DNA from: Microbacterium testaceum
GTDB taxonomy: Bacteria > Actinomycetota > Actinomycetes > Actinomycetales > Microbacteriaceae
Direction of reading: 5' to 3'
Assembly: GCF_029761935.1 (NCBI RefSeq)
Contig: NZ_CP121699.1
Coordinates: 1,054,001-1,118,000, forward strand
DNA length: 64,000 nucleotides
Shown: positions 45,558 to 55,197 of the stretch, piece by piece
How positions within the stretch are numbered: position 1 is the stretch's first letter
How the letters are laid out: the number at the start of each line of letters is the position of its first letter
Position numbers and translations under genes: made by a program
Notes under the pieces: model-generated
Databases searched by the model: none
What the model saw: only the letters and a program-made list of their open reading frames with translations
Told to the model about the DNA's origin: nothing

Positions 45558-47672
45558 GTGACCGATCTCGACCCGAAGCCCACCCCACCCGTTGCCGACC
45601 GCCGCCCCGTCGCGCGCACGCATCACGGGGACACCTTCGACGACCCGTACGAATGGCTGCGCGCGAAGGACGACGCCGAGGTGATCGCGCACCTCGAGGC
45701 CGAGAACGCGTACACCGCAGAGCGCACCACTCACCTCGGTCCGTTGCGCGACGCGATCTTCGGCGAGATCAAGGGGCGCACGCTCGAGACCGACCTGTCG
45801 GTGCCCGCCCGTCGCGGCGACTGGTGGTACTACGGTCGCACGGTCGCCGGCGCGCAATACGGCATCCAGTGCCGCGCCCCCCTCGAGTCCCCCGACGACT
45901 GGACCCCGCCCACCCTCTCGCCCGGCTCCCCCGTGCCCGGCGAGCAGGTGCTGTTCGACGGCAACGTCGAGGCCGAGGGCACCGACTTCTTCTCGCTCGG
46001 GAGCTTCGAGATCTCGAACGACGGCACGCGCATGCTCTACGGCATCGACGTCGCCGGCGACGAGCGCTACACCGTGCGCCTGCGCGACCTCACCACCGGC
46101 GAGACGCTCGCCGACAAGATCCCGGGGACCTTCTCGGGGGCGACGTTCTCTCCCGACGGGCGCTTCATCGTCTACACCACGGTGGATGACGCCTGGCGCC
46201 CCGACACCGTGTGGCTGCACGAGATCGGCACGCCCGTCGACGACGACGTGAAGCTCTTCCACGAGCCCGACGACCGCTATTGGGTCGGCGCCGACTTCAC
46301 GCGCAGCGATCGGTACCTGATGATCGAGATGGGCTCGTCGATCACGAGCGAGGAGTGGATCCTCGACGCCAACGACCTGCGCGGTGAGCCCCGCGTGGTG
46401 TGGCCGCGGCGCGAGGGCGTCGAGTACTCCTCCTCGCACGCCGTCGTCGACGGCGAGGACGTGCTCTACGTCCTGCACAACGACGGCGCGCTCGACTTCG
46501 AGCTCGTCCGGGTGTCGGCATCCGATCCCCAGGGCGCCCGCGAGACCGTGATCGCCCATCACCCCGGCCACCGTCTGCTGGGCGTCGACACGTTCCGCGA
46601 CTGGGGCGTGGTCGGCTACCGCCGCGACGGCCTCGCCCGCCTCGGCTTGCTGTCGTACGCCGACGGCGCCGTGACCGAGATCGCGTTCGACGAGCCGCTC
46701 TACAGCGTCGGCACGGGCGGCAATCCCGAGTACGCTCCCCCGGTGCTGCGCCTGGGCTACGGCTCGTTCGTCACCCCCGGCACCGTGTACGACTACGTCG
46801 TCGAGACCGGCGAACTGCTGCTGCGCAAGCGCCAGCCCGTGCTGGGCGGCTTCGACCCCGCCGACTACGGTCAGGCGCGCGTCTGGGCTCCCGCCGACGA
46901 CGGCACGCAGGTTCCGGTGTCGCTCGTGTGGAAGCGCTCGTTCGGCGAGCCGGGTGATGCCCCTCGCCCCGTGCACCTGTACGGCTACGGCTCGTACGAG
47001 CACTCGATCGAGCCCGGGTTCTCGGTCGCCCGCCTGTCGCTGCTCGACCGCGGCGTCGTCTTCGCCGTCGCGCACGTGCGCGGGGGCGGCGAGATGGGCC
47101 GGCAGTGGTACGAAGACGGCAAGATGCGTGCGAAGCGCAACACCTTCACCGACTTCGTCGCCGCGGCACGGCACCTCGTCGACAGCGGCTACACCACCCC
47201 CGACCGCATGGTCGCTGAGGGCGGCAGCGCGGGCGGCCTGCTCATGGGGGCCGTGGCCAACCTCGCACCCGAGCTGTTCGCCGGCATCCTGGCCGACGTG
47301 CCGTTCGTCGACGCCCTGACCACGATCCTCGACCCCTCGCTGCCGCTCACGGTGATCGAGTGGGACGAATGGGGCGACCCCCTGCACGACGCCGACGTCT
47401 ACGCCTACATGAAGTCGTACTCCCCGTACGAGAACGTGCGCGAGGGTGTCGAGTATCCCCGCATCCTCGCGGTCACCTCGCTCAACGACACCCGCGTGCT
47501 GTTCGTCGAGCCCGCGAAGTGGGTCGCGCGCCTGCGCGAGGTCGGCGCCGACGCGATGCTGAAGTGCGAGATGATCGCCGGCCACGGCGGCGTCAGCGGT
47601 CGCTACAACGCCTGGCGCGAGCGCGCCTTCGAGCTCGCGTGGCTCCTCGACGTGCTCGGCCTCACCGACTGA
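45558..47672 (+). CDS. ptrB: S9 family prolyl oligopeptidase (oligopeptidase B-like)
   Basis: A cytosolic serine oligopeptidase of 704 residues that cuts short peptides, in oligopeptidase B form usually after Arg or Lys. An N-terminal beta-propeller (~60-420) precedes the alpha/beta-hydrolase domain. The nucleophile elbow is EGGSAGGLLMG (Ser ~555), SLNDTRV supplies Asp and AGHGGVSGRY the His. DPYEWLRAKDDAEVIAHLEAENAYT at the N-terminus and HVRGGGEMGRQWYEDGK are classic OpB strings. The GTG at 45558 is chosen for the TACCGT hexamer 6 nt upstream; longer frames run through the pit promoter region. Confidence 0.93.
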   Translation: MTDLDPKPTPPVADRRPVARTHHGDTFDDPYEWLRAKDDAEVIAHLEAENAYTAERTTHLGPLRDAIFGEIKGRTLETDLSVPARRGDWWYYGRTVAGAQYGIQCRAPLESPDDWTPPTLSPGSPVPGEQVLFDGNVEAEGTDFFSLGSFEISNDGTRMLYGIDVAGDERYTVRLRDLTTGETLADKIPGTFSGATFSPDGRFIVYTTVDDAWRPDTVWLHEIGTPVDDDVKLFHEPDDRYWVGADFTRSDRYLMIEMGSSITSEEWILDANDLRGEPRVVWPRREGVEYSSSHAVVDGEDVLYVLHNDGALDFELVRVSASDPQGARETVIAHHPGHRLLGVDTFRDWGVVGYRRDGLARLGLLSYADGAVTEIAFDEPLYSVGTGGNPEYAPPVLRLGYGSFVTPGTVYDYVVETGELLLRKRQPVLGGFDPADYGQARVWAPADDGTQVPVSLVWKRSFGEPGDAPRPVHLYGYGSYEHSIEPGFSVARLSLLDRGVVFAVAHVRGGGEMGRQWYEDGKMRAKRNTFTDFVAAARHLVDSGYTTPDRMVAEGGSAGGLLMGAVANLAPELFAGILADVPFVDALTTILDPSLPLTVIEWDEWGDPLHDADVYAYMKSYSPYENVREGVEYPRILAVTSLNDTRVLFVEPAKWVARLREVGADAMLKCEMIAGHGGVSGRYNAWRERAFELAWLLDVLGLTD

Positions 47673-47689
47673 CCCGCGCGCGCCGCTCT

Positions 47690-47724
47690 CGAACGCCCCG
47701 TCGCCTCGCGCGGCGGGGCGTTCG
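47690..47724 (+). terminator. Terminator hairpin after the oligopeptidase gene
   Basis: A perfect 11-bp stem (CGAACGCCCCG and its complement) with a 13-nt loop, 17 nt beyond the stop. Confidence 0.75.
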
Positions 47725-47759
47725 GTGTGTGTGGGGGCGTTCGCAGTCGCTCGGTTGCC

Positions 47760-47843
47760 GACCCATGTCCCGATTTGTGCAGACCGTGTCCCACTTTCGG
47801 CTGTCCGCACACCGCTCAGGCGACCTTTTTCGGGACATGGGTC
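47760..47843. repeat. 84-nt palindromic element, left member of a flanking pair
   Basis: The ends pair perfectly over 14 bp (GACCCATGTCCCGA and its complement). Inside are a further GTGTCCCA and TTTCGGCTG. The reverse complement of the element at 48851-48933 aligns with it along almost its whole length, so the two bracket the DUF559-type locus in opposite orientation. Confidence 0.75.
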
Positions 47844-47856
47844 AGCGCACATCCGC

Positions 47857-48773
47857 TCATAGCCCCGGCCGCCAACCGGCTCTGACGAGCGCCTCGCGGG
47901 CGAGGGCGACGGCCGAGGCACCTCCATCTCGAAGGTGATGGTTCAGCACGCGCACGTGATCCCACCCCGCCGACCGGATGGCGACCCACCGGTCGGCATC
48001 TCGGGCGAACTGTCGCTCGTTCTCGGCGTGGACGCGTCCGTCGTACTCGACGGCGACCATCCATCGAGGGAAGGCGAGGTCGATCTCCGCGACGAACATG
48101 CCCCGCGAGTCGAAGATGTCGGCGTTGACCTCGGGCGCCGGGAGCCCGTTCCGACCCAGCAGAAGTCGCAGACGTGTCTCTCTCGGTGACCGGACGCCGG
48201 GTCGGGCGAGGTCGACCGCCGCACGCAGGACACCGCCTCGAACGTCGCCCATCTCTCTGACCTCAGACCGCAGCTGCTCTGCGTCGGCCATCGGCGGCCG
48301 CCCGCTCAGGAGCGCATCGGCCGCAGCGACCAGGTCATCAAGAGGCCAGAGCCGACCGCATTGTCTCCACGCCCGCACGGGGTGCTCGACCGGCAGGTCG
48401 AGCAGGCCGGCCGAGAACGCCGGTGCGCGCGCTTGCAGACGGTGGCCGACGACTCCTGTGTCCGCGGCTCCCTCGCCGGTCGGTGTGCGGAAACATGGAT
48501 CCGCGGCACGTACGGCCACTCCGGAGTGCATACTCCCCGCAGAGCAAGCGCCGTCTCGTGGCTGAAGAACTGCCAGGGCATCAGGCGCGGCGCGTACACA
48601 AGGCACTGCTGGATCAGAGACGAGGGCGGAGCGGTCGTGGACGATCGGATGCCATGGAACGGCGAACCCAAATCTGCGGCGCGCAACCGAGCACGCGTCA
48701 CCCCCAGCTCACCGGCGGCGCCGACGGAGAAGTGCTCGGGAAGCTGGTCAGGCAGAGGTCGACGACGCGGCAT
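47857..48773 (-). pseudogene. DUF559-type endonuclease-fold gene with a frameshift
   Basis: Two overlapping minus-strand frames together make one protein of ~305 residues. The first (ATG 48773) reads MPRRRPLPDQLPEHFSVGAA, then an AbiEi-like winged-helix start (LGVTRARLRAADLGSPFHGIR) and HETALALRG...RIHVSAHRPAREPR. The second carries GVVGHRLQ...LPVEHPVRAWRQ, SPRETRLRLLLGRNGLPAPEVN and the DUF559 core AEIDLAFPRWMVAVEYDGRVHA (D and E-x-D, restriction-endonuclease-like). The join is near 48453-48464, where one missing base puts GVVGHRLQ out of frame. It is either a true pseudogene or an assembly error; no slippery run is present. Palindromic elements flank it. Confidence 0.82.
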
Positions 48774-48850
48774 CCCTCAGCTTCTCGCCTCTGCCAGCCC
48801 CATCCACGGTTGTCCACAGGCCACCGCGCGAGAAGCCGGGCCGATGCCGC

Positions 48851-48933
48851 GACCATGTCCCAATTTCGGCTGCCTGGAGGGCGCTTAGGCAACCAAAAGT
48901 GGGACATGGCTCACACAAACGGGGACATGGTCC
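48851..48933. repeat. 83-nt palindromic element, right member of a flanking pair
   Basis: GACCATGTCCC pairs perfectly with GGGACATGGTC at the other end, and a third copy, GGGACATGG, lies at 48901-48909. A 53-nt part (48857-48909) also aligns in direct orientation with 47788-47840 because the element is nearly symmetric. It lies between the DUF559-type start and the pfkA terminator. Confidence 0.75.
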
Positions 48934-48948
48934 GGGCCCGCCGCAGCA

Positions 48949-48985
48949 CGACGCCCCGCCCCGCACACGGCAGGACGGGGCGTCG
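48949..48985 (-). terminator. Terminator hairpin after pfkA
   Basis: A 10-bp stem (CGACGCCCCG and its complement) with a G-C-rich 17-nt loop begins 15 nt beyond the pfkA stop. Confidence 0.65.
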
Positions 48986-48999
48986 CACCAGCAGCAGGC

Positions 49000-50028
<1,029 letters not shown>

Positions 50029-50193
50029 GGGCAGAGTCCTCTGGTGCTGTGATTCGGGTGAAGGGGTCGGCGCCGTTGCCGTCTTCGACCCTATCGCCGC
50101 GGGCGGGAACGCTGCCACACGGTGACGGAGGGGCGCCGGATGCCGGGACCCCCGCGACCCCGCCGAGGGGCGAGCTCCTCCCCGGGAACGCAG

Positions 50194-50226
50194 GAACGCC
50201 CCGGCGCCGAATCGACCGGGGCGTTC
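50194..50226 (-). terminator. Terminator hairpin after the SNF2 helicase gene
   Basis: A perfect 11-bp stem (GAACGCCCCGG and its complement) with an 11-nt loop, 12 nt beyond the stop. Confidence 0.75.
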
Positions 50227-50238
50227 GTGCGGCGAGGA

Positions 50239-52398
50239 TCAGGCCTTGCCGAGCGCCTGACGCAGCAGGTGCATGAGCGCCGAGAGCTGCACCGAGTCGC
50301 TGGAGCCGGGCTCGATCGCCTGGCCGTCGAGGGCGCGCGCGGCGAGCCCCTCCTTCGAGTCGATGAGCTCCGCGATCTTGGTGTCGATCGTGTGCGCGGC
50401 GATGATGCGCCACGCGGTCACGGGCTCCTCCTGACCGATACGGTGCACGCGGTCGATCGCCTGGGTCTGCTCGGCGGCGGTCCACGACAGCTCGGCGAGC
50501 ACGACGTTCGAGGCGGCCTGCATGTTCAGGCCCACACCGGCGGCGGTGAGCGAACATACCGCGATGCCCACGTCGGGGTCGCCGTTGAACGCGTCGATCG
50601 CGGCCTGGCGGGCGGTGGAGGTCTGCTCTCCGCGCACCGAGACGGCCTTGAGGCCGGAGGCTTTGAAGTGGGCCTCCGCGGCATCCATCACGTCGATGTG
50701 CTTGGCGAAGAACACCACCTTGCCGACCGAGCGCTGCAGCTGCACGGCGTAGTCGGCGGCGAGGTGCGCCTTGGCCTGGCCGATGCGGCGGACCATCGTG
50801 AAGACGTTCTCGTTCCCCGAGCCCGCGGCCTTGGACTCCTCGAGCTCGCCGTGGGCGACGAGGCGAACGATGTCCTCGTCGATCTCTCCGGCGGCGAGAC
50901 CGCGGTCCCCGCGCGCCTCGATGATCCGGTGGTATTTCGCCGCGAGGCGGGCGCCGAGCTCGCGTTCGGCCTGACGGATGGACCGCCCGAACTCGTCGTC
51001 CAATTCGACCGGGAGGTCGGCGACGAGCTTGTCGGGGAGGTCGGCGGCGACGTCCTTCTTCTTGCGCCGCACGATGCCCATCGAGATGACGGCCTCGCGC
51101 GCCTCGGGGTAGAACGCCTTGTCCGCGGGGGTCAGGCCGGTGGCATCCAGCTTCTCCATCAGCTCGGGACCGGGCTTCTCGCCGTTGGTCCAGCCGAGGA
51201 AGCGCCAGATCGCGTCGAAGTCCTCGACGTCGTTGATCAGCGGGGTGCCCGTGAGCGCCAGCATGAGCGGGTCGCGGGTCTGCTGACGGACGCGGGAGGC
51301 CAGGGCCAGCACGTTCTGCGAGCGCTGCGACGTGAGGTTTTTGATGAAGTGCGCCTCGTCGACCACGACGCCCTTGAGGCCGATCGACGACAGCCATGAC
51401 AGGTGCCGGTCGAGGATCTCGTAGTTGACGATGAAGACGTCGGCGAAGGCGTCGATGTCGGCGCCACCGCCCGAGATGACGGTCGCGCGGCGCTGCGGCG
51501 TCCACCGCTGCACCTCGCGGGCCCAGTTCATCTTGACGACGTTCGGCACGACGACCAGCAGCGGATACGCGTCGGCGACGGATGCCGCGAGCACCGACTC
51601 GGCGGTCTTGCCCAGGCCCGGCTCGTCGGCGAGGAGGAACGAGCGGTGACCGGTGCGCACGGCCTCGAGGAAGCGCGACTGGTGCGGCATGACCTCGAGC
51701 CCGCGCGGCGAGAGCCGGTCGAACTCGGGGACGGGCGGCAGCTCCATGCTGGCCGCCGATCCTCCGGCGCCGGTCTCGAACGCCTTGTACAGCGGGCCCA
51801 TGAGCTCCCAGCCGTCGAGGCGGCGACGCGGGGCGTCTCCGCTCGCGCGCGGCGTGAGATCGGGGGCGAGGAAGGGGTTGGACATCTGGCGCGCCTCGAT
51901 CGAGGCGGGGACGACCTGCTTCTCGGCCAGCGCCGCCGGCACCACGGGGGCGATCTTGGGCGTGTTGTCGGTGATGATGAGCTCGTCGGGCGGGAGCTCG
52001 GCCCCGGACTCCAGCAACCAGTCGCGGCGCATGCGGCGGGCGACAGGAGATGTGGCCTGGTCGACCTCGAGCAGCTGGATGAGCGAGGTGTCGCGCGCGG
52101 CGGTCTTGGCGAGGATCGTGGCGACCCCGTCGAGGCGCTTGAGCAGCTCGGCGCGCGCGGCGTCGGTGATCTCGGTGTCGGCCTTGACCCGGGCGCGCTC
52201 CTCGCGCACGAGGAACGCGATCACCTGGAACTTGACGCGGTTGGTGGGCCCGAGCTTTCCGCGCTGCGCCTTCGCCTCGATCTCGCGCACCTTGCGGGCG
52301 AGAATCGGGATGACGGGTGCTTCGTCGTCTCGTCGGGATGACGTGGTCTTCCTGCGTCGTTGGCTCGAGCCTCGGGACGCGGTTGCCGTAGTCGGCAT
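50239..52398 (-). CDS. SNF2-family DEAD/DEAH-like helicase
   Basis: A superfamily-2 DNA translocase of 719 residues. A basic N-terminus (1-30) and a region without recognised domain (~30-235) precede the motor: motif I DEPGLGKTAE (258-267), motif II DEAH (347-350), motif III LALTGTPLINDVEDF, and the C-terminal lobe with VVFFAKHIDVMDAAEAHF, AAGVGLNMQAASNVVL and motif VI QAIDRVHRIGQ. The motor resembles SMARCAL1/RapA-type proteins. No methylase or nuclease is adjacent, so it is not part of an evident restriction system. A TAGAAT hexamer at ~52573-52578 is a possible promoter. Confidence 0.9.
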   Translation of the reverse strand: MPTTATASRGSSQRRRKTTSSRRDDEAPVIPILARKVREIEAKAQRGKLGPTNRVKFQVIAFLVREERARVKADTEITDAARAELLKRLDGVATILAKTAARDTSLIQLLEVDQATSPVARRMRRDWLLESGAELPPDELIITDNTPKIAPVVPAALAEKQVVPASIEARQMSNPFLAPDLTPRASGDAPRRRLDGWELMGPLYKAFETGAGGSAASMELPPVPEFDRLSPRGLEVMPHQSRFLEAVRTGHRSFLLADEPGLGKTAESVLAASVADAYPLLVVVPNVVKMNWAREVQRWTPQRRATVISGGGADIDAFADVFIVNYEILDRHLSWLSSIGLKGVVVDEAHFIKNLTSQRSQNVLALASRVRQQTRDPLMLALTGTPLINDVEDFDAIWRFLGWTNGEKPGPELMEKLDATGLTPADKAFYPEAREAVISMGIVRRKKKDVAADLPDKLVADLPVELDDEFGRSIRQAERELGARLAAKYHRIIEARGDRGLAAGEIDEDIVRLVAHGELEESKAAGSGNENVFTMVRRIGQAKAHLAADYAVQLQRSVGKVVFFAKHIDVMDAAEAHFKASGLKAVSVRGEQTSTARQAAIDAFNGDPDVGIAVCSLTAAGVGLNMQAASNVVLAELSWTAAEQTQAIDRVHRIGQEEPVTAWRIIAAHTIDTKIAELIDSKEGLAARALDGQAIEPGSSDSVQLSALMHLLRQALGKA

Positions 52399-52667
52399 GC
52401 TCCTCCTGAGCGTGTCGTCCGGATGACAATCCGGAGCGTCCGGCGAATGCCGGTGGATCAGTGACCCCGGGAGTTCGTCGCTCGAACCGCCGCCGAAGAA
52501 GCGGTGTCGGCGACCCGCAACGCGTCTACGCCGGAACGGCTCGCGATGACAGCGGAGATCGGGATCGCCACCATTCTAGCGTCCGCGAGCCGCTTTCCGC
52601 GTGAGGGACCGGAATTTGTCGCCGCGCGGGCCGCGAAACGACGCTCCGCGACCGTCACGCGTATGGG

Positions 52668-55067
52668 TCAGACCGCGCGTCGCAGGCGCAGGCTGTTGAG
52701 GACGACGAAGACGCTCGAGAACGCCATCGCGGCCCCCGCCAGCATCGGGTTCAGAAGTCCCAGCGCCGCCAACGGCAGGGCGGCGACGTTGTACGCGAAG
52801 GCCCAGAACAGGTTGCCGCGGATGACGCGCATCGTGCGCCGGCTGAGCGCCAGGGCGGTGACGATGCCCCGCGGGTCGTCGCGCATGAGCGCCACGTCGC
52901 TCGCGTGCAGCGCGGCATCGGTCCCTCCGCCCATCGCGATGCCCAGATCAGCGGATGCCAGAGCGGCGGCGTCGTTGACCCCGTCTCCGACCATCGCGAC
53001 GGTGCGCCCCTCGGCGCGGAGCGCCCGGATCGTCTCGACCTTGCCCTCGGGGAGGACGCCGGCGCGCACGCGGTCGATTCCGAGGTCGGCGGCGACCGCC
53101 CGAGCGACGTGCTCGTTGTCGCCGGTGAGCAGGATCGGCTCGAGGCCCATCGCCTTCAGCTCGGCGACGGTCTCCGCGCTCTCGGTGCGGACGGTGTCGG
53201 CCACCTCGATCACGACCCGTGCATGCAGGGCGCCGTCGGTGTCGGCCCACCCGGCCACGACGACGGTGCCACGCTGCTCCCCCGCCGTCACGGCGTCCGC
53301 CAGAGCGACCGGCAGTTCGGCGCCGAACTCGGCGGCCAGGGCCGGACGCCCCGCGAACACGCGCACGCCGTCGACGGTCCCCGTGACGCCGCGGCCGGGC
53401 AGGGCCTCGAGGGCGGTGGCGACGGGCCCGTCTCCTGCGGCGGCGATGATGGCGTGGGCGACGGGGTGCTCGGAGCCGCGCTCGACGGCGGCGATGCGCT
53501 CGAGGGCGTCAGCGGCATCCTGGGCACCGACGGTCGTGACCTGCGTGACGCTCATCCGGCCCGAGGTGAGGGTCCCGGTCTTGTCGAGCACGATCGTGTC
53601 GATGCGCTCGGCCGACTCCAGGGCCGCGGGTCCCGTCACGAGGATCCCGAGCTGCGCTCCGCGGCCGGTGCCGACGAGGATCGCGATGGGGGTGGCGAGG
53701 CCGAGCGCGCAGGGGCACGCGATGATGAGCACCGCGACGGCCGCAGTGAAGCCGGCGGCCACGGGTTGCCCCGCCAGCAGCCAGGCGACGAGGGTCGCGA
53801 CGGACAGGACGATCACGACCGGGACGAAGACGCCCGAGATGCGATCGGCGAGACGCTGGACGCGGCTCTTGCCGAGCTGCGCGTCTTCGACCAGGCGCGC
53901 GATGCGGGCCAGGCGGGTCTGCTCGCCCACGCCGGTCGCGCGCACCAGCAGGCGCCCGCCCGCCGCGATCGTGCCTCCGGTGAGGATCGATCCGGGACCG
54001 ACGTCGACCGGAACCGCCTCGCCGGTGAGCATGCTCTCATCCACCGAGGCTGTGCCCTCGAGGACCTCGCCGTCGGTGGCGACGGTCGCTCCCGGCCGGA
54101 CGACGAACACGTCGCCCACGGCGAGGCGATCGACGTCGATGCGGCTCCCGTCCGCGAGCTCGGCCTCGCGGGCGCCGAGGTCGAGCAGGGAACGCAGCGC
54201 TGCTCCCGCGCGGCGAGTGGAACGCTGCTCGATCACGCGGCCGAGCAGCAGGAACACCGTCACCGCCGCCGCGACCTCGAAGTAGACGACGGAGCTCGCG
54301 TCGTGCACGGGGCCGAACAGGGCGACCTCGTGCCGGATGCCGATCCGCCCGGCCGACCCGAACACGAGGGCCCACACGCTCCACAGGTAGGCGGCGAAGG
54401 TGCCCAGGGTGATCAGGGTGTCCATGGTCGCCGCGCCGTGGCGGGCATTGCGCAGCGTCGCGCGGTGGAACGGCCATCCGCCCCAGAGCACGATCGGCGT
54501 CGCGAGCGCGAGCGAGACCCACTGCCAGCCGGGGAATTGCCACGCCGGGATCATGCCGAGGGCCACGACGGGGGCGGCCAACGCGAGCGAGACCCACAGC
54601 CGCACGCGCAGCGGGGTGGAGCCCGGGGCGTCGGCGGTGTCGTGGACGTGGCCCCCGTGGTCGGAGACCCCGTCGAGGGCGTGGCCGGTGGTGGCGTCGA
54701 TGTCGCCGCCGGGAGCGGGAACCGCGACGGGCTGCGGCGCCGGGGTGCCGGCATCCGGTCGCTCCTCCGTCGGGAGAGGGAGCGGGAGGGATGCCGCGGC
54801 CCCTGCGGTTGCATCACGGGACGAGGAGCGCGGACGCACGGTGGCGTCGTAGCCGGCGGAGCGCACGGCGGCGACGAGAGCCGCGGGGTCGAGGTCGGCC
54901 GGGTACCGGACCCGCGCGGTCTCGGTCGCGAGGTTGACCGCGGCCTCGACGCCGTCGACGCGGCCGAGCCGCTTCTCGACCCGGGCGACGCAGCTGGCGC
55001 AGGTCATGCCCTCGATGTCGAGCACGGCTTCGGCGGTCGACGTCGCGGGCTCGGTGTTGTCGCGCAT
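52668..55067 (-). CDS. copA: Copper-translocating P-type ATPase
   Basis: A P1B-type copper exporter of 799 residues. An N-terminal heavy-metal domain carries GMTCASC (20-26); a His-rich linker (DHGGHVHD, ~136-143) precedes eight membrane segments. The ion-channel motif CPC is at 451-453, the phosphorylation site DKTGT at 495-499, SEHPVAHAI is the nucleotide-site HP motif, and GDGVNDAAAL ends the P domain. The ATG at 55067 follows CGGAGGAG. A CsoR-type palindrome lies 33 nt upstream, so copper induction by derepression is likely. No csoR or metallochaperone gene is beside it. Confidence 0.96.
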   Translation of the reverse strand: MRDNTEPATSTAEAVLDIEGMTCASCVARVEKRLGRVDGVEAAVNLATETARVRYPADLDPAALVAAVRSAGYDATVRPRSSSRDATAGAAASLPLPLPTEERPDAGTPAPQPVAVPAPGGDIDATTGHALDGVSDHGGHVHDTADAPGSTPLRVRLWVSLALAAPVVALGMIPAWQFPGWQWVSLALATPIVLWGGWPFHRATLRNARHGAATMDTLITLGTFAAYLWSVWALVFGSAGRIGIRHEVALFGPVHDASSVVYFEVAAAVTVFLLLGRVIEQRSTRRAGAALRSLLDLGAREAELADGSRIDVDRLAVGDVFVVRPGATVATDGEVLEGTASVDESMLTGEAVPVDVGPGSILTGGTIAAGGRLLVRATGVGEQTRLARIARLVEDAQLGKSRVQRLADRISGVFVPVVIVLSVATLVAWLLAGQPVAAGFTAAVAVLIIACPCALGLATPIAILVGTGRGAQLGILVTGPAALESAERIDTIVLDKTGTLTSGRMSVTQVTTVGAQDAADALERIAAVERGSEHPVAHAIIAAAGDGPVATALEALPGRGVTGTVDGVRVFAGRPALAAEFGAELPVALADAVTAGEQRGTVVVAGWADTDGALHARVVIEVADTVRTESAETVAELKAMGLEPILLTGDNEHVARAVAADLGIDRVRAGVLPEGKVETIRALRAEGRTVAMVGDGVNDAAALASADLGIAMGGGTDAALHASDVALMRDDPRGIVTALALSRRTMRVIRGNLFWAFAYNVAALPLAALGLLNPMLAGAAMAFSSVFVVLNSLRLRRAV

Positions 55068-55100
55068 GGCTTCTCCTCCGGTCACTCCGTCCAGAACACG

Positions 55101-55117
55101 ATACCCCCTGGGGGTAT
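55101..55117. promoter_or_regulatory. CsoR-type copper operator upstream of copA
   Basis: ATACCCCCTGGGGGTAT is a perfect palindrome of 8-nt arms around one base, matching the known CsoR site ATACCCC...GGGGTAT. It lies between copA and the divergent MFS gene and could affect both. Confidence 0.85.
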
Positions 55118-55185
55118 TCCGTGGGCGTGTCCCCCGACACCGACGGAGATGCTGTCCACCCCACGCGCACGACCAGCGGGAACCG

Positions 55186-55191
55186 TACGCT
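55186..55191 (+). promoter_or_regulatory. -10 hexamer TACGCT of the DHA2 MFS gene (leaderless)
   Basis: TACGCT-N6-ATG; the CsoR site lies 68 nt upstream of it. Confidence 0.55.
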
Positions 55192-55197
55192 GGGGCC

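Noticed and set aside
50239..52398. SNF2 helicase as part of a defence system
   Set aside because: No nuclease, methylase or other defence gene is adjacent; its neighbours are pfkA and copA, so there is no support beyond the helicase itself.
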